Below, piece after piece: positions 1 to 10,421 of a stretch of 64,000 bases of DNA (position 1 is its first letter; every line of letters begins with the position of its first letter). The stretch lies in contig JANUWF010002285.1 of assembly GCA_026120185.1 (NCBI GenBank), positions 868,001 through 932,000 on the forward strand. The letters are read 5' to 3'. The translations under genes and the position numbers were made by a program. The notes below the pieces were generated by a model. The model was not told the DNA's origin, ran no database searches, and worked only from the letters and a program-made list of their open reading frames with translations. This DNA is from Voacanga thouarsii (lineage: Eukaryota; Streptophyta; Magnoliopsida; Gentianales; Apocynaceae).

Positions 1-199
1 TATATATCAGTATTTTAGAGATGAATTATTTCCATTTCTAAATTTTAGCGACCAATATTTCTATTCGTCTCTAATTAGATATGCCATGTTTAGCTATAAA
101 ACCCAATTCGTCTCTGTTTTGTCTCTAAATCCAATTTAGAGATGAAATTTGGCATTTAGAGATGAATTTTGTCCTCTAAATAGCTGTTTTCTCGTAGTG
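1..199. mobile_element. CACTA (En/Spm-type) transposon, one terminus
   Basis: The segment ends at 199 in CTCGTAGTG. Read on the minus strand this is a CACTACGAGAAAA terminus, the classic start of plant CACTA elements. Just inside it are at least six short subterminal repeats in both orientations, such as TTTAGAGATGAA and TTCGTCTCTAA, which is where En/Spm transposases bind in known elements. The other end and any transposase lie left of the window. The expected 3-bp TSD would be GTT at 200-202 but cannot be checked here. The element appears to sit in the S1 LTR. It could be a non-autonomous derivative. Confidence 0.8.
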
Positions 200-202
200 G
201 TT

Positions 203-1810
203 GAGTGCAAGTAGAAAATGTTCTTCACACATGTTATGTGACAAAATGACTATTTAACTTGCACAAATGTGTTTCATTCCATATTTAATGATAAACTTTG
301 GTAATTATGATTTCTTTGATTTGATGGAATGATAAATGTTCTCTAAACATGTTGAGGCACGTTATTTTGAAATTCTTAAATTTATTTCTTTTATGAATTT
401 TGAATTTTGAATTTTATTGAATAAACTTCCCTTTGGTCACGGATGTGCATAATTTACGTAAATATCCTCATGGAACATTTTCTTACTAAACAAGGTTCCT
501 TTTGGCTATGAGTATTTGAAAATTACGTAAATGCCCTTAAGGAATGGTTTTTATCTCGTGAAGGACATTTTATCCTTCAACGCTACAATTTTCGAGAATG
601 AATTCTCAATATGGAATCAACGTTTGGAAAATGACATTTTAGCCTCGAAATGATTTTCTTAACGCTCGGGTATGAGCTTGTGTTTTGGAAAAGACAATAT
701 TATGGGAAAATGGTTAGATTTTGGAAATATTAAGCCGTGTTGAGACATTACATTGATCTCTGGCTTTGTGCTATATGATTCTTGAGTATTCAAATGGACT
801 ATACACTTATATTAACTTGCATGGATTTGAGAATGTTATCCGGTTGTTGGCCACCTCCAGATTGTAATCTCTTTCTATATGAGGTGTCAGTATTTGATGT
901 TTAGTCATTCTTAACTAGCAACATGTTTTCCCAAAGTGAAAACAGATGACAGGCGTGGGACACTCGGGCCGTAGGGCAGGCCATGACAATGGTCATAGTG
1001 TGATAGCTGATGGTGTACGCAGTAGGCTAATCATGCTTTGTTATGATCATAGGACTAGTGTTCCTATGGTGTTGACACAGTTGGACTAATGTTCCTTTCA
1101 ATTAGATAGGACAAGTGCCTATTCGTGATTAATATGAGATTGCAATGTGAATTTGAATACAGAAATCGTATTTTGAAAATATGGTATGATTTATGATTAA
1201 AAAGTTCAATACTAATGATATAAATAGTGCTATGTTTCTATGTGTTATTATAATGGCATACATTCCCAAAAAGGAAGGAAACTAAACATGGGGCATTGGT
1301 TTTCAATAACTCATGTTTTTTCCCAAAAGTGCATGAACTCTTTTGACAATCGTTGGCAAGGTTGTTCTAACTACAATATTTTAAGAGTTGATATCAATAG
1401 AAAATTACAAGAAAACCCATTTGTCTATTTCTAAAGAAAAATATTAGCACACATGGGGCTCATTGAGTGATTTTTCACTCACACCAGTATATTTATTCTG
1501 TTTTTTTAGGAGCCAAAATTGAGAGCCGATGTTCTTGAAGACAATACTCTACTTTGGGCTCGGGAACACTACACTTTAGTACAAATAGTATTTATAGCCG
1601 TACTGTGCAGGTTATTGTAAGTTATGATGTGCCCATTTTTGAGATGTATATGATTGTATATGCTTTTGAACAGTTTTACTATTGTTGGTATTGTACTTAC
1701 TTTTTTTTGTCGGCTTTTATTGTTATAAATACCTCTTGTCTGGAAGATCAGACCGGGCGACATACCACAAAAGCCAGGCCCACTACAACATGGAAAGGTG
1801 GGGTGTTACA
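203..1810 (+). mobile_element. S1: 3' part of a large TGTAACACC...GGTGTTACA LTR
   Basis: The unit ends GGGGTGTTACA at 1810 and then switches abruptly to G3 LTR sequence that is also present at 52504 onwards. Near its end (about 1746-1760) is a CAGACCGGGCGACA block, recurring in related form before the ends of S-B (21325), S3 (58444) and, inverted, S-C and S-A. A hairpin at 1464-1481 is shared as well. No protein domain is visible. The 64-residue frame at 1240-1434 has no recognisable similarity. TGT...ACA ends and 5-bp TSDs in the sister copy S3 argue for an LTR, perhaps of a gypsy chromovirus (inference). The start is left of the CACTA insertion. Confidence 0.65.
1464..1481 (+). other. Conserved hairpin in S1 LTR
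   Basis: TGAGTGA at 1464-1470 pairs with TCACTCA at 1475-1481 around a TTTT loop, about 330 bases before the LTR end. Equivalent hairpins with different paired bases occur in three sister LTRs at 4144, 20986 and 58148. In S1 it is preceded by GCACACATGGGGCTCAT, a version of a motif shared by all four copies. Confidence 0.6.
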
Positions 1811-2075
1811 CCACCTCCCTAGGACACCAGGTCTTCGGTCTAAGACATCAAAAGTAGCTTCTAGACGACCTAGGGGTAGTCTTGTTTCTGTCCAATCTCT
1901 TCCATTTTTCTCCTCTTTCCTTCCTTTTCATCCTTATTCATCTCCAATTGATATTTTTCATTTCCTAAGCAAAAATAAGGTAGAAAAAGATGTGGTGAGT
2001 AGTGATTTGAACAAGATTTTATCACAATTAATGCATAGTTACTATATAAAATGTATACATAATAGGCACTCATCA
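1811..2075 (-). mobile_element. G3 3' LTR, remaining fragment
   Basis: This block is collinear with 52504-52783 (shared CCTAGG near the start, the stretch around GATATTTTTCATTTCCTAA, and the end GCACTCATCA). Read on the minus strand, the LTR begins TGATGAGTGC at 2075. The following bases resemble the polypurine region of the other G elements, so this is the 3' LTR of G3. The rest of the LTR is cut off by S1, which ends at 1810. Confidence 0.75.
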
Positions 2076-2467
2076 CATACCCTCATATTTAAAGCTTTGC
2101 TTTTTCTCAAGCAAAACACAATTACTCACACACAAGCAAATAGTTTACAAGTAAAATGAATGACTTTGTTTAGAGCATATTGGGAAAATTAATAAGAAAA
2201 TTTTGGCATATGTGCAATAAAGTTAAAATAGTGGAGACATTATTATTTCCTCCACCTTAGAATTCATCTCAACATTTATCTATCCAAGTTAATCTCATGT
2301 ATACCTGTATATTAAGCAAGACACAACCAAGAATATCAAAGTTAAATTAAACAACTTTATACTAATACAACGTGATTCACTCTACCTTTCAGGTTAAGAA
2401 TACAAATAATATGATTCATACAAGTTAGGATTATCCGACTTACTCAAGTATCGTGGCTTACAAAAGG
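2076..2467 (-). mobile_element. G3 internal region next to the 3' LTR, with polypurine tract
   Basis: Starting at the LTR edge, the minus strand carries a weak polypurine tract (about 2078-2090) followed by the CAAGCAAAAC block (about 2109-2118) also found beside the G1, G2 and G6 LTRs. At 2335-2385 the text around ATCAAAGTTAAATTAAACAA matches G1 at 7869 and G2 at 43839. The region breaks off at 2467 where S-A begins. No coding frame is seen. Confidence 0.65.
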
Positions 2468-2760
2468 CGTAACACCATTAATTTTCCAGTTAGGGTGAGC
2501 CCTATATCGTTGGCTGTCACCTCGTTTGATTTTCTAGACAAGAAGTCTTTATAATAAGTCAAAACTTAAAACCAGAACATCTCAAGTACATTAAAATAGG
2601 ATCATAATTAAAATTACACAAAATATTATACATTCATCTAAAATAATTAAAAGTCTGTTAACTTTTGTTAGCCTTTGGGATATTAAAAAATTAAGAGAAC
2701 TAGGACTTAGTTAGACAATTAGAGAAAGCAGGAATAAGTTATTAACAATAGATATCCGTG
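2468..2760 (-). mobile_element. S-A: 3' end of a minus-strand S-type LTR
   Basis: CGTAACACC at 2468 followed by the GAGCCCTATA block and a GTCTTTATAATAAG block is the inverted equivalent of the S-B end at 21240-21325. The first base of the expected TGTAACACC has mutated. The 5 bases before it, AAAGG at 2463-2467, nearly match AAAGA at 23969-23973 after a TGTTACA at 23968. This suggests that S-A runs from 2468 to 23968, with other elements inside it. The right limit of this piece is approximate. Confidence 0.5.
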
Positions 2761-3808
2761 AGCCTCGAGCATGGTTAATTATGGTACCACTTAGAAGGTT
2801 GATTTCTGGTCATAAGTGAAGGAGAACTTGAAGGGATTGCTAGCCAAAGTATTACAGTAAATTCGAAGGGAAAGGAAAATATTATCAGTATTACATTAAT
2901 AGATGTTTTGTTGATGGTTAGCGCTAATTAAGATAGGATTGTATTAGGAGGAGCAAAACTTTGAATGACTATGAATTAGGCGAGTCTTCTTTTTTATAAA
3001 TATTGTTTGGAATAGTGGTTTCCTAACCTATTTGAATATGAATATTTCTATTTAATGTATTTAAGAAATATGGATATTGTGGGTTCTTTTGTTTTCCTAA
3101 TAATGTTTTGTTAGTAATCTTCTACTATGCCATTCTTTCTAAAGATTTCTGAATCCCTCTATTTTTAGAAACATCGTTTGATATCAAACTTTTCTATTCA
3201 ATGGTTCCCAGAAATACGGACATTTGTGAGTCCATTTACTTTAAAACTACCATTTCAACTACTGGCTTTCCTAAATGATTTAAAACTAAACTTTTATCAA
3301 ATTGTTGTATGGAATATGACTATTGTAAATCTCTAGGCTTGTGGGCCTTGTTTGAAAAATGTGCTTTGTTGCAACATGGTGAAAATAAGTTATGTGACAT
3401 TTCTTAGAAATGTTGACCTTGTAAGTCCTTTTATATGGTTTTTAAGAGCATGATGACATATGGTTTCTTGCATAAAGCATTTCACAATGTAGCATAGGAT
3501 TGTGAACTATTTGACCAGTTTGCACCGAAATTATTTTACAATTAGAATTGATAGACACTACTTTGACAGCTATGATGACGTTAAGTACTTAACAGAGCTT
3601 TGACCTTTGTACTAACTTATGTTAGAGATAGATGACTCTAAGTAACTAATCAGTTCTGGGGGCTATCTTACTCCAAACGGGGTGATAGGACAATAGAAAT
3701 TAGCCAATTCCCTAGCTAACACTGTCCCAATACATTAGCTACTGGTTGATGTTGGGTGGGACACTCAGCAATCAACTCTTGCCAGACCTCGTATGAGAGG
3801 AGTATGTG
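2761..3808 (+). mobile_element. S-B: left part of a plus-strand S-type LTR
   Basis: No coding sequence is recognisable. The last 200 bases (a CCAGACCTCGTATGAGAGG block before 3808) resemble the block at 20618-20650 on the far side of S-C, and the LTR ends at 21325. I read this as the left part of one LTR interrupted by S-C. The left boundary was not located and the 2761 limit is approximate. Confidence 0.4.
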
Positions 3809-5805
3809 TGTAACACCTTCTAAATAAGTGGCCTAAATGGCCAGGGATGTCGCCCCATCCTTTGGATCAGAGGTCTTTATAACGCGGTAGGATAAAATTC
3901 ATAGGAAAGAAAGTAAAAGAAAATGATAAGTCTTTGGTACTTAAACTTAAATTACATCATAAAGAAACTTGCTAAGATCGATAAAATATAAATTCTAAAT
4001 TTAGCTAAAAGAAAATATAGTCATCCATCCAGAATTAAAGTCAACAAAAGTATCAAGACCTAACACTATTATAAAATAGAGCTTCAAGCCTAAGATCTTG
4101 ATAAACATACATCCTCCTGAAAACGTGAATAAAGAAAAATGTGTGAGATTATAAATAATCTCAGTAAGTCCGGTGTGTGTGTGTGATTGCGGTATAATTT
4201 TCGAAATAAATGTCAAGATGCGTGAATAAAAATTCATTCTCTTGTGAAAATTAATTTATAGGGAGAAGAACAAATATATTGTATTAATCTACTTAAACAA
4301 AATTCTTATCAAACAAAATTTTGAATTGCATAACATGATTTTCGGAACAGGTTTGTTATTTAGACAAAGTCTTAGAACTAAATTTTCTACATTAATTTCG
4401 ATACGTCTTAAGTGGCTAAGACATAACCAAGCCACAAATTATCCTGTAGGATATACATCCCTACCGAGAGAACACCCCAAATCATTGCTCTCATCTAATC
4501 CATCATGGATGTCCCACATTCGTCCTTTGGTTTTAACTACTGAAAACCGTGTTGGTAGCTAATGACTCGACTTGATCACCTAAAACTGATGCCCCATTTG
4601 GTAAAAGATAGACATCTAGAGACGGCCAATTTACAGGTAGTCTTTCCTAAACTAATGTGAGCTAGTCCTAGTACCTCGCCCATTGAGTACTCAGTGTCCA
4701 AATTTTACATGGTTCAAGAAATTCCCATTTTTATATGGAATATATAATTTCATTTCTAAAGGAAAATATTGTTCCAGTAGTAGGTAATCCATTTTCCAAG
4801 TTTAGTCCAATCTAAAATCCAAAACTGCATTTTCCACATGATTTCCAAAAAGAAACCAAAACATAATATCCGTTCTAGTAATTTGTTCAAGGAATAATAA
4901 TTCATTAAACACTATTAGCTTGTAGAAAGTAATAATAAATGGAGCCATTTGAATAGAGTTCATATCACAATTTTCGCAACATTTGCATGCGTGAAATGCA
5001 TAAGCATCTTTTCATGAATAGCATATATTTGATGCAAGGCTCCAAAATTATATTAATCATGAAAAGCTCCGCATAAATACTTAAGAATAAATAAACTATA
5101 ATAAAACCATTATTTATGATAGGTGTCATTTACATACATAAGTATTTTTCTCAAGTGATAGGCTCATAAATTAGATCATAAAATTTTCATGCTATAAGCA
5201 AAAACATTTTCTAAAATTAAGCATGCATTATATGTGCAAAATCTTGTATAATTAAACATCATGGCATTTAGTAAGGATCCCACATTTCATAATACGCAAT
5301 TGCGAAAAATATGCTTTGGGATGAAAGGACTTACCTTGATCAAGTTTAACAACATAAATACCTTCACTTAAATCAAGCTCTTGCTCCACTTCCTCCTCCT
5401 AGGCCCTCCACATCTATTATCTATATGCAATATAGAAATTAATTTCCTATTTATTTTACCTTAAACAAAACAATGATCGAGACCCTTGAATAATTAGGGA
5501 ATTTCTTAGGTCTTAAGTAATCTAAAGCACTTAGCGACAAAGTTTAATTAACTCTATAAGGCATCCTATCAAGAAATCTAATAATCTACTAAAGCATCCA
5601 TAATGCAAATAGCATAGAGTTCTCCTATTTCCTTATTAATACTAATGGCCAACCAAAGCCTTAATTAACATGCAAACCTAATTAGTCACACAAACCCTAA
5701 TCAACCATGCAACTCTAATTATTTCACTCAATCAAGCAACACTTATACTAATTCATACACCAATAAATTCAAGAAATTAAATAGCTTTGCAAAAATTAGA
5801 GTTAT
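3809..5805 (-). mobile_element. S-C: first part of a minus-strand S-type LTR
   Basis: TGTAACACC begins at 3809 and is followed by a GTCGCCCC block, the inverted form of the GGGGCGACA block found before other S ends. The family hairpin lies at 4144-4163. The LTR is interrupted at 5806 by G1, whose GTTAT TSD flanks both sides, and resumes at 18674. Removing G1 leaves 3,898 bases with TGTAACACC and GGTGTTACA ends. TSD of S-C itself is weak (ATGTG versus ACGGG). Short frames here (78 residues at 4001-4237 and 4326-4562) look like chance. Confidence 0.65.
4144..4163 (-). other. Conserved hairpin in S-C LTR
   Basis: TGAGATTA at 4144-4151 pairs with TAATCTCA at 4156-4163 around a 4-base loop. Read on the minus strand it follows a CACCGGACTTAC motif, as in the sister copies. 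The stem sequence differs from S1 while pairing is kept. Confidence 0.6.
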
Positions 5806-7676
5806 TGATGCGTATTAATTTGGGTATAAAAATCATATAAAAATAAGCACATTTTCAATCAAGTTTAAATTAAAACGTTAACCCCAAATTACACATATTA
5901 GTAAGTGTACTCATCATTAAGCATAACATAGGGTTTAAAATGAGAGTGTCAATCCTCTAGGACCAAGTATGTATTAATCACTTTTCTTTTATTGTTTAAC
6001 CGACTTAATAAAGTGAAAAAGAAATAAAAATAAAATAAAATAAAATAAAAAGAATATATACATGTCAAGGATGGATAATTATGTAACTCAAACTATTATT
6101 TTGACAAACATGACCTTAAAGTATTCAATCATTATCATAACTAATTATTCTCTTGGCATTATGAAGGATTAAAATAGATTCACTTATTTTCCAATCCATG
6201 AAATTACTACCTTCTAGATAAATTAGTATCACATATTCTGTCTCAGCTAATTTATCCAAAAGATACATTAAACACAATCCTTTATTAAATTTTCATATTC
6301 TGGCAAATTTAAACATGAAATTAACTAATAAATCCATTCCTGACAGGCATCAATCAACCTTTAATTATCCAGTTCTTAGTAATTAACCCCTTTTCCAAGC
6401 AAGTTAAGAGATAACAAATATGAAATTAATGAATTGAGATCACCATCAACCCCTTTGTCCAAGCAAGTTAATGAAAAGAAACAACCAACTAATCTCGTAA
6501 TAAGCACAAGTAATTAAATACCAAGAATAACAATCAATTAATCAAAGGATTAAAGTAACTCTTAAAATCATGAATACCCAAAATAATGTCAAATTACAAT
6601 AAAAAAAATTAATACATCATTGTTCGAGAAAAAGAAAACAAAAGTAAAAGAAAGCACTCATAGACAAACCTCATTCTTCTTCCTTTGAAGACCTCTTGTG
6701 CAATCGTTCTTGAACTATTTATCTCGAGAAAATATTGGCGATGCACTCTAAAATATATCTAAGTCTCTACATTGTGCACCTCCTTGATCTATTAACATTG
6801 GCCTTTATTTATAGGTTCACAAAGTTCCTAAAAGAATCATAAATAAAGAAGAAGTAATTACCTAAAAATCTAAAACAAAAAAGGAGTAATAAAAGTCTAA
6901 AATAAAAACCTAAATAAAACTTAAAGAGTCCACTGCCTTTTGACTTTGAGAATTGGAAAATTGCAAATCAATTTTGGACTTTGCTTTTGTCTTCTTGTCG
7001 TTTTGTGCTGAATGCTCTAATTGATGTAAAATTTGGAATTGTTTGAAATTAGCTTCTTTCACCACCGAGACTGATTTCTTTCTTTTTCTTCGCTGTCGGC
7101 TCAATTGAGCCATGAACTACCTAATTTGCTGCCGAAATTCTATTCCTTTTCCTGTCATTGCTCCGGCTCAATTGAGCCACAACTCAAACCACCGCCTGCT
7201 TCCTTTTCCTTTTGCTTTTGTCTTTTGTAGCCCCTTTTGTTGACTTTGCTTTGCATTTGGGCCCCACCGAAATTCTTTCTTCTCTTTGTTGTTGCATTAG
7301 CTCGGTTAAGCCATGACTGAAGACCGAATTTCCTTTTTTGTTTTGCTTAGCCATGAGCCACCGAAATTCCTTTAGCCATTTTTCTCCTTTTTCCTTTCCA
7401 ATTTCAATTGCAGCTGAATTGCTCTGTTCCTTCAATTTCTCTGCGCTTTTCTCTATTCTTTCCAGTGGAAGACCAGCATCGGCTCCCCTTCCTGGGCTGG
7501 TGCTGAAAAATTACACAATTAGTTCCAATTTTTTCTTATTTTTACATAAAATTACAAAAAAGTATTTTTATAAGGAAAATATCAAATAGAAAGAAATATG
7601 ACTGGTTATTGTATAAAAAGTGTCTTAATTTAGCCTTAAATAACTAAAAAAAATATGACTAATTTAGGTCTTATCA
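5806..7676 (-). repeat. G1 3' LTR
   Basis: On the minus strand it starts TGATAAGACC and ends ATACGCATCA. It aligns along its whole length with 16792-18668, including a simple A/T/G-rich run near 6020-6055, a TATA-like site and a GC-rich block at 7471-7505. The 67- and 83-residue frames at 6910-7113 and 7184-7435 recur in the other LTR, so they reflect repeat identity rather than protein selection. Confidence 0.9.
6804..6815 (-). promoter_or_regulatory. TATA-like site in G1 3' LTR
   Basis: The minus strand reads CCTATAAATAAAGG. The same site is at 17797-17808 in the other LTR, so it is the likely core promoter of the element. Related CCTACAAATAG occurs in the G4 LTR near 60440. Confidence 0.5.
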
Positions 7677-7714
7677 TATTCCCCCACACTTGAATCTTTA
7701 CTTGTCCTCAAGTA
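7677..7714 (-). other. G1 polypurine tract and adjoining conserved block
   Basis: The minus strand reads AAGTGTGGGGGAATA directly before the TGATAAG start of the 3' LTR, preceded by TTGAGGACAAGTAAAG. This is the typical plus-strand priming site of plant gypsy elements. The block recurs at 43619 in G2 and 58748 in G6. Confidence 0.8.
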
Positions 7715-8780
7715 AATACTTAAACAAAGCATTTAAAACAATTTATTTCTTTTCATATTCATCCATAACAAAGCCATAATTTTTTCCCCCTTAGATACAA
7801 ATTTGTCATTCATTCAACCCTTTAAAAACCTTTGTAAACTCATACATTAAATCAAATAATCCAAGGCCATCAAAGTTAAGTTAAACAAGTTTATATCTAG
7901 TACATGAAAATTATTCCACTTCTTAAGCAAAAACATAAATAACATAAATCATACAAGTCAAGTCATTTAGCCAATTCAGGTATTATAAACTCAAATTTAC
8001 CAAACTCGAGTTAGTGAAATAAGGAAAACACTCCACTCTTTTTTTTTTTTTCCTATGACTTTGGGAATTGATAGCCTCAAGTGCATAGATTTCTCTTCAC
8101 AGACCGTATTGGCCCCCTTTATAATCATCACTCCATTTTTTTTCTTGCCTTTTTGCCTTCAGGATAGCCTCAAGAGAGTGCACCGAATACACTTGCTACT
8201 TCTCCCCATATTGACCCCCTTTTCAGCAAAAGGTCTTCAAAGATCATTAATAAAAGCATTTTTTTTCAACTCAATTTTTTTTCACCTCATATTTTTTCAA
8301 CTAAAAATTTTTTCTCTCACATTCCTTATTCAAAACTTAAAGTTAAGCAAATTCTAAATCCATAATACAAGAATTAATCAACAACTCTTCCCATATTTCA
8401 TCATATCATCCATATTCAAACTCAAAGAATAAAATAAAACTCAAATACCAAATATAACCAAGGTTAAATTAAATTCTCAAGACTTAGCAAAATCTAACTT
8501 AATACACAAGTTTACCTTTTTAATAAAATCCTACCAGACTGAATGACAAATTCATATCCAAAGTTAAGAAGGAAATCATATCTTTATTATAAACAAATAA
8601 ACTCAATTTAGCTCCACATCTTCAAACTTTCAAATTTTCAAAGAAATTAAATTTTCTCCAAGATGATTTTTTCCAAGATGGCAAAACGGTTGTCCAAATT
8701 TCAAATTCCAAAGTAACTCAATAATAAGAAAACATCAAGATAATTGATAAAAGTTTGGACCAAAAATATCACCAAACCAC

Positions 8781-8817
8781 TCCCCCACACTTAAACTGGA
8801 CATTGTCCTTAATGGCA
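8781..8817 (-). other. Second polypurine-like module in G1
   Basis: The minus strand reads GCCATTAAGGACAATGTCC, then AGTTTAAGTGTGGGGGA. It has the same GGACAA...AAGTGTGGGGGA architecture as the true polypurine tract 1.1 kb away and recurs in G2 (44757), G3 (24776) and G6 (59597). Confidence 0.7.
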
Positions 8818-9559
8818 AAAATAAACACAATAAAGCATCTCCAATGGGACCAAACTTGAAAAGGACAGAAAGTTTAAGCAATACTCCCCAAGTGTAGATT
8901 AACTCCAAGATATAAGAAGTTCATTCTTCAAAAAGTTAGAATAATTATTGCCAGTGAAATTCGACCTACAAATAGATAGATGAATACATAAGTAAAAGTA
9001 TAAAGAGTAATTGAAACAAAATAAAAATCGAGGAAGAAGAAAAATAGAAAGTCAAAGCCTTTAAGTCCCCCTCGAAGTTGACTCCTCCTTGTCTCCAAAT
9101 TGTCCAATAGCACAACCACAATCTCCAAAGGACTCACAAGATCCCCTTTGTCGCATCCAAATCCACTTTGCAATTGGTTCTCTATTTAGTGAAGAACTTT
9201 TCCAAATTTTTGATACTCAAGAGAACTAAGAAGAATATCCAACGTAGATGTCAAAAGTACAATGTTAACCAATCGTCAATCATCACAACAAAATATCACA
9301 ACAAGGTTCTATATTCCAAGATATCCAGATTGGCAAAAATTTAGAAAAAATACATAGCTCACCTTTAGAAGCAATCACAAGACTTAGAATCCATTCTATG
9401 CATTTTTTTTACCACCAAATAAACTCAACAAAGATTTATCCATGTCTAGTAAATTTTTCCTCAAAAATACATATACAAAATGCCAAGAAATTTAAGAGGA
9501 TAAAATCAAGAAAGTTTTGCACCACTATGTTCCCCAACATGTGAGCTTTAGAAATAATT

Positions 9560-9860
9560 TTTAATGCATGGGAACAGTAATGTGAAGAAGAAGAAAAGTA
9601 ATGTGAAGAAGAATAAGGGAAAACGAAGATGAAGGGAAGAAATAAAAGTATCATTCTAGGGGAATAGAATGAAAAAATAAATAAATAAATAAAACAAGAA
9701 AGAAAAATAGAAGAACAAGACAAATAAGAGAAACAAACAAGAAAATCAAAGAAAAAGAAAACAAGAAGAAAAAGAAAACATAAGAAAAATTTGGGAAGAA
9801 AAGAAAAATGGTAAGGGAACAAATGAAAAAAAAAACAAAAAGATTTTTTTTTTAAAACGA
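9560..9860. repeat. Purine-rich strand-asymmetric tract
   Basis: About 300 bases on the plus strand consist mostly of A and G in GAAGAAGAAAA-type words, with few pyrimidines. As the element is on the minus strand, its RNA would be a polypyrimidine run here. No protein is supported. Confidence 0.7.
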
Positions 9861-10421
9861 GAATTGGAGCTGATAGTCTAGGACCGGCACAGGCCAGGCC
9901 CGGAACCAGAGCCGATTGTGTTCTGTCTAGGCCCCATTTTTTTTTTATTAGGCAATTTCCTAATTGAATGCACGACCACACTACATTTAAAACAAAAATT
10001 CCTAAGTTAATTATTAAACTAAGATTAAAAATTAGAAATAAAGAAACAAATAATAAAATAAAATAAATTCACTCTGTCTAAAATATCGTGTTAGCAAAAG
10101 TCTAAACCTGAAAATAAAAAGCGTTAGTATTGACTCCGAATTATGAATGTAAAAATCAACAAATTAAAAATATCATTATTACACATATTCTACATTAACA
10201 TTAGGTTAGTAAAATGAAATAACTAAATATACAATAAATACAAACATACAACGACCAGTTAGTTATTATGAACATGTATTTACTTATTTACAACATATAG
10301 TGAAATTAAAATACAATTATACAAACAACAAAATATGGCATCTTTTTGCAGAAAGAACAATTTTACAAATTTACATATTTACATGATTAAATCAACAAAG
10401 TCTAAGCTTTCATGATATTGT

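Larger units (their letters stand above)
7677..10421 (-). mobile_element. G1 internal region, no recognisable protein
   Basis: From the LTR inwards it contains the polypurine tract, two copies of a GGATAGCCTCAAG...TTGGCCCCC-like module (8068-8115 and 8163-8225), the second polypurine-like module at 8781-8817, a purine-rich tract at 9560-9860 and AT-rich sequence up to N1. The same order of modules occurs in G2 (43618-46280) and in part in G6 (58746-59884). The longest minus frame (181 residues, 9436-9981) is a reading through the pyrimidine-rich strand and is not convincing as a protein. Confidence 0.75.

Noticed and set aside
1554..2159. 201-residue plus frame
   Set aside because: It starts in the S1 LTR and runs through the S1/G3 junction at 1810 into the G3 LTR, so it joins two unrelated repeats. 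No domain is present.
9436..9981. 181-residue minus frame in G1, Phe/Leu/Ser-rich
   Set aside because: It is the pyrimidine-strand reading of a purine-rich tract, with no start context or known domain. Low complexity explains the open frame.
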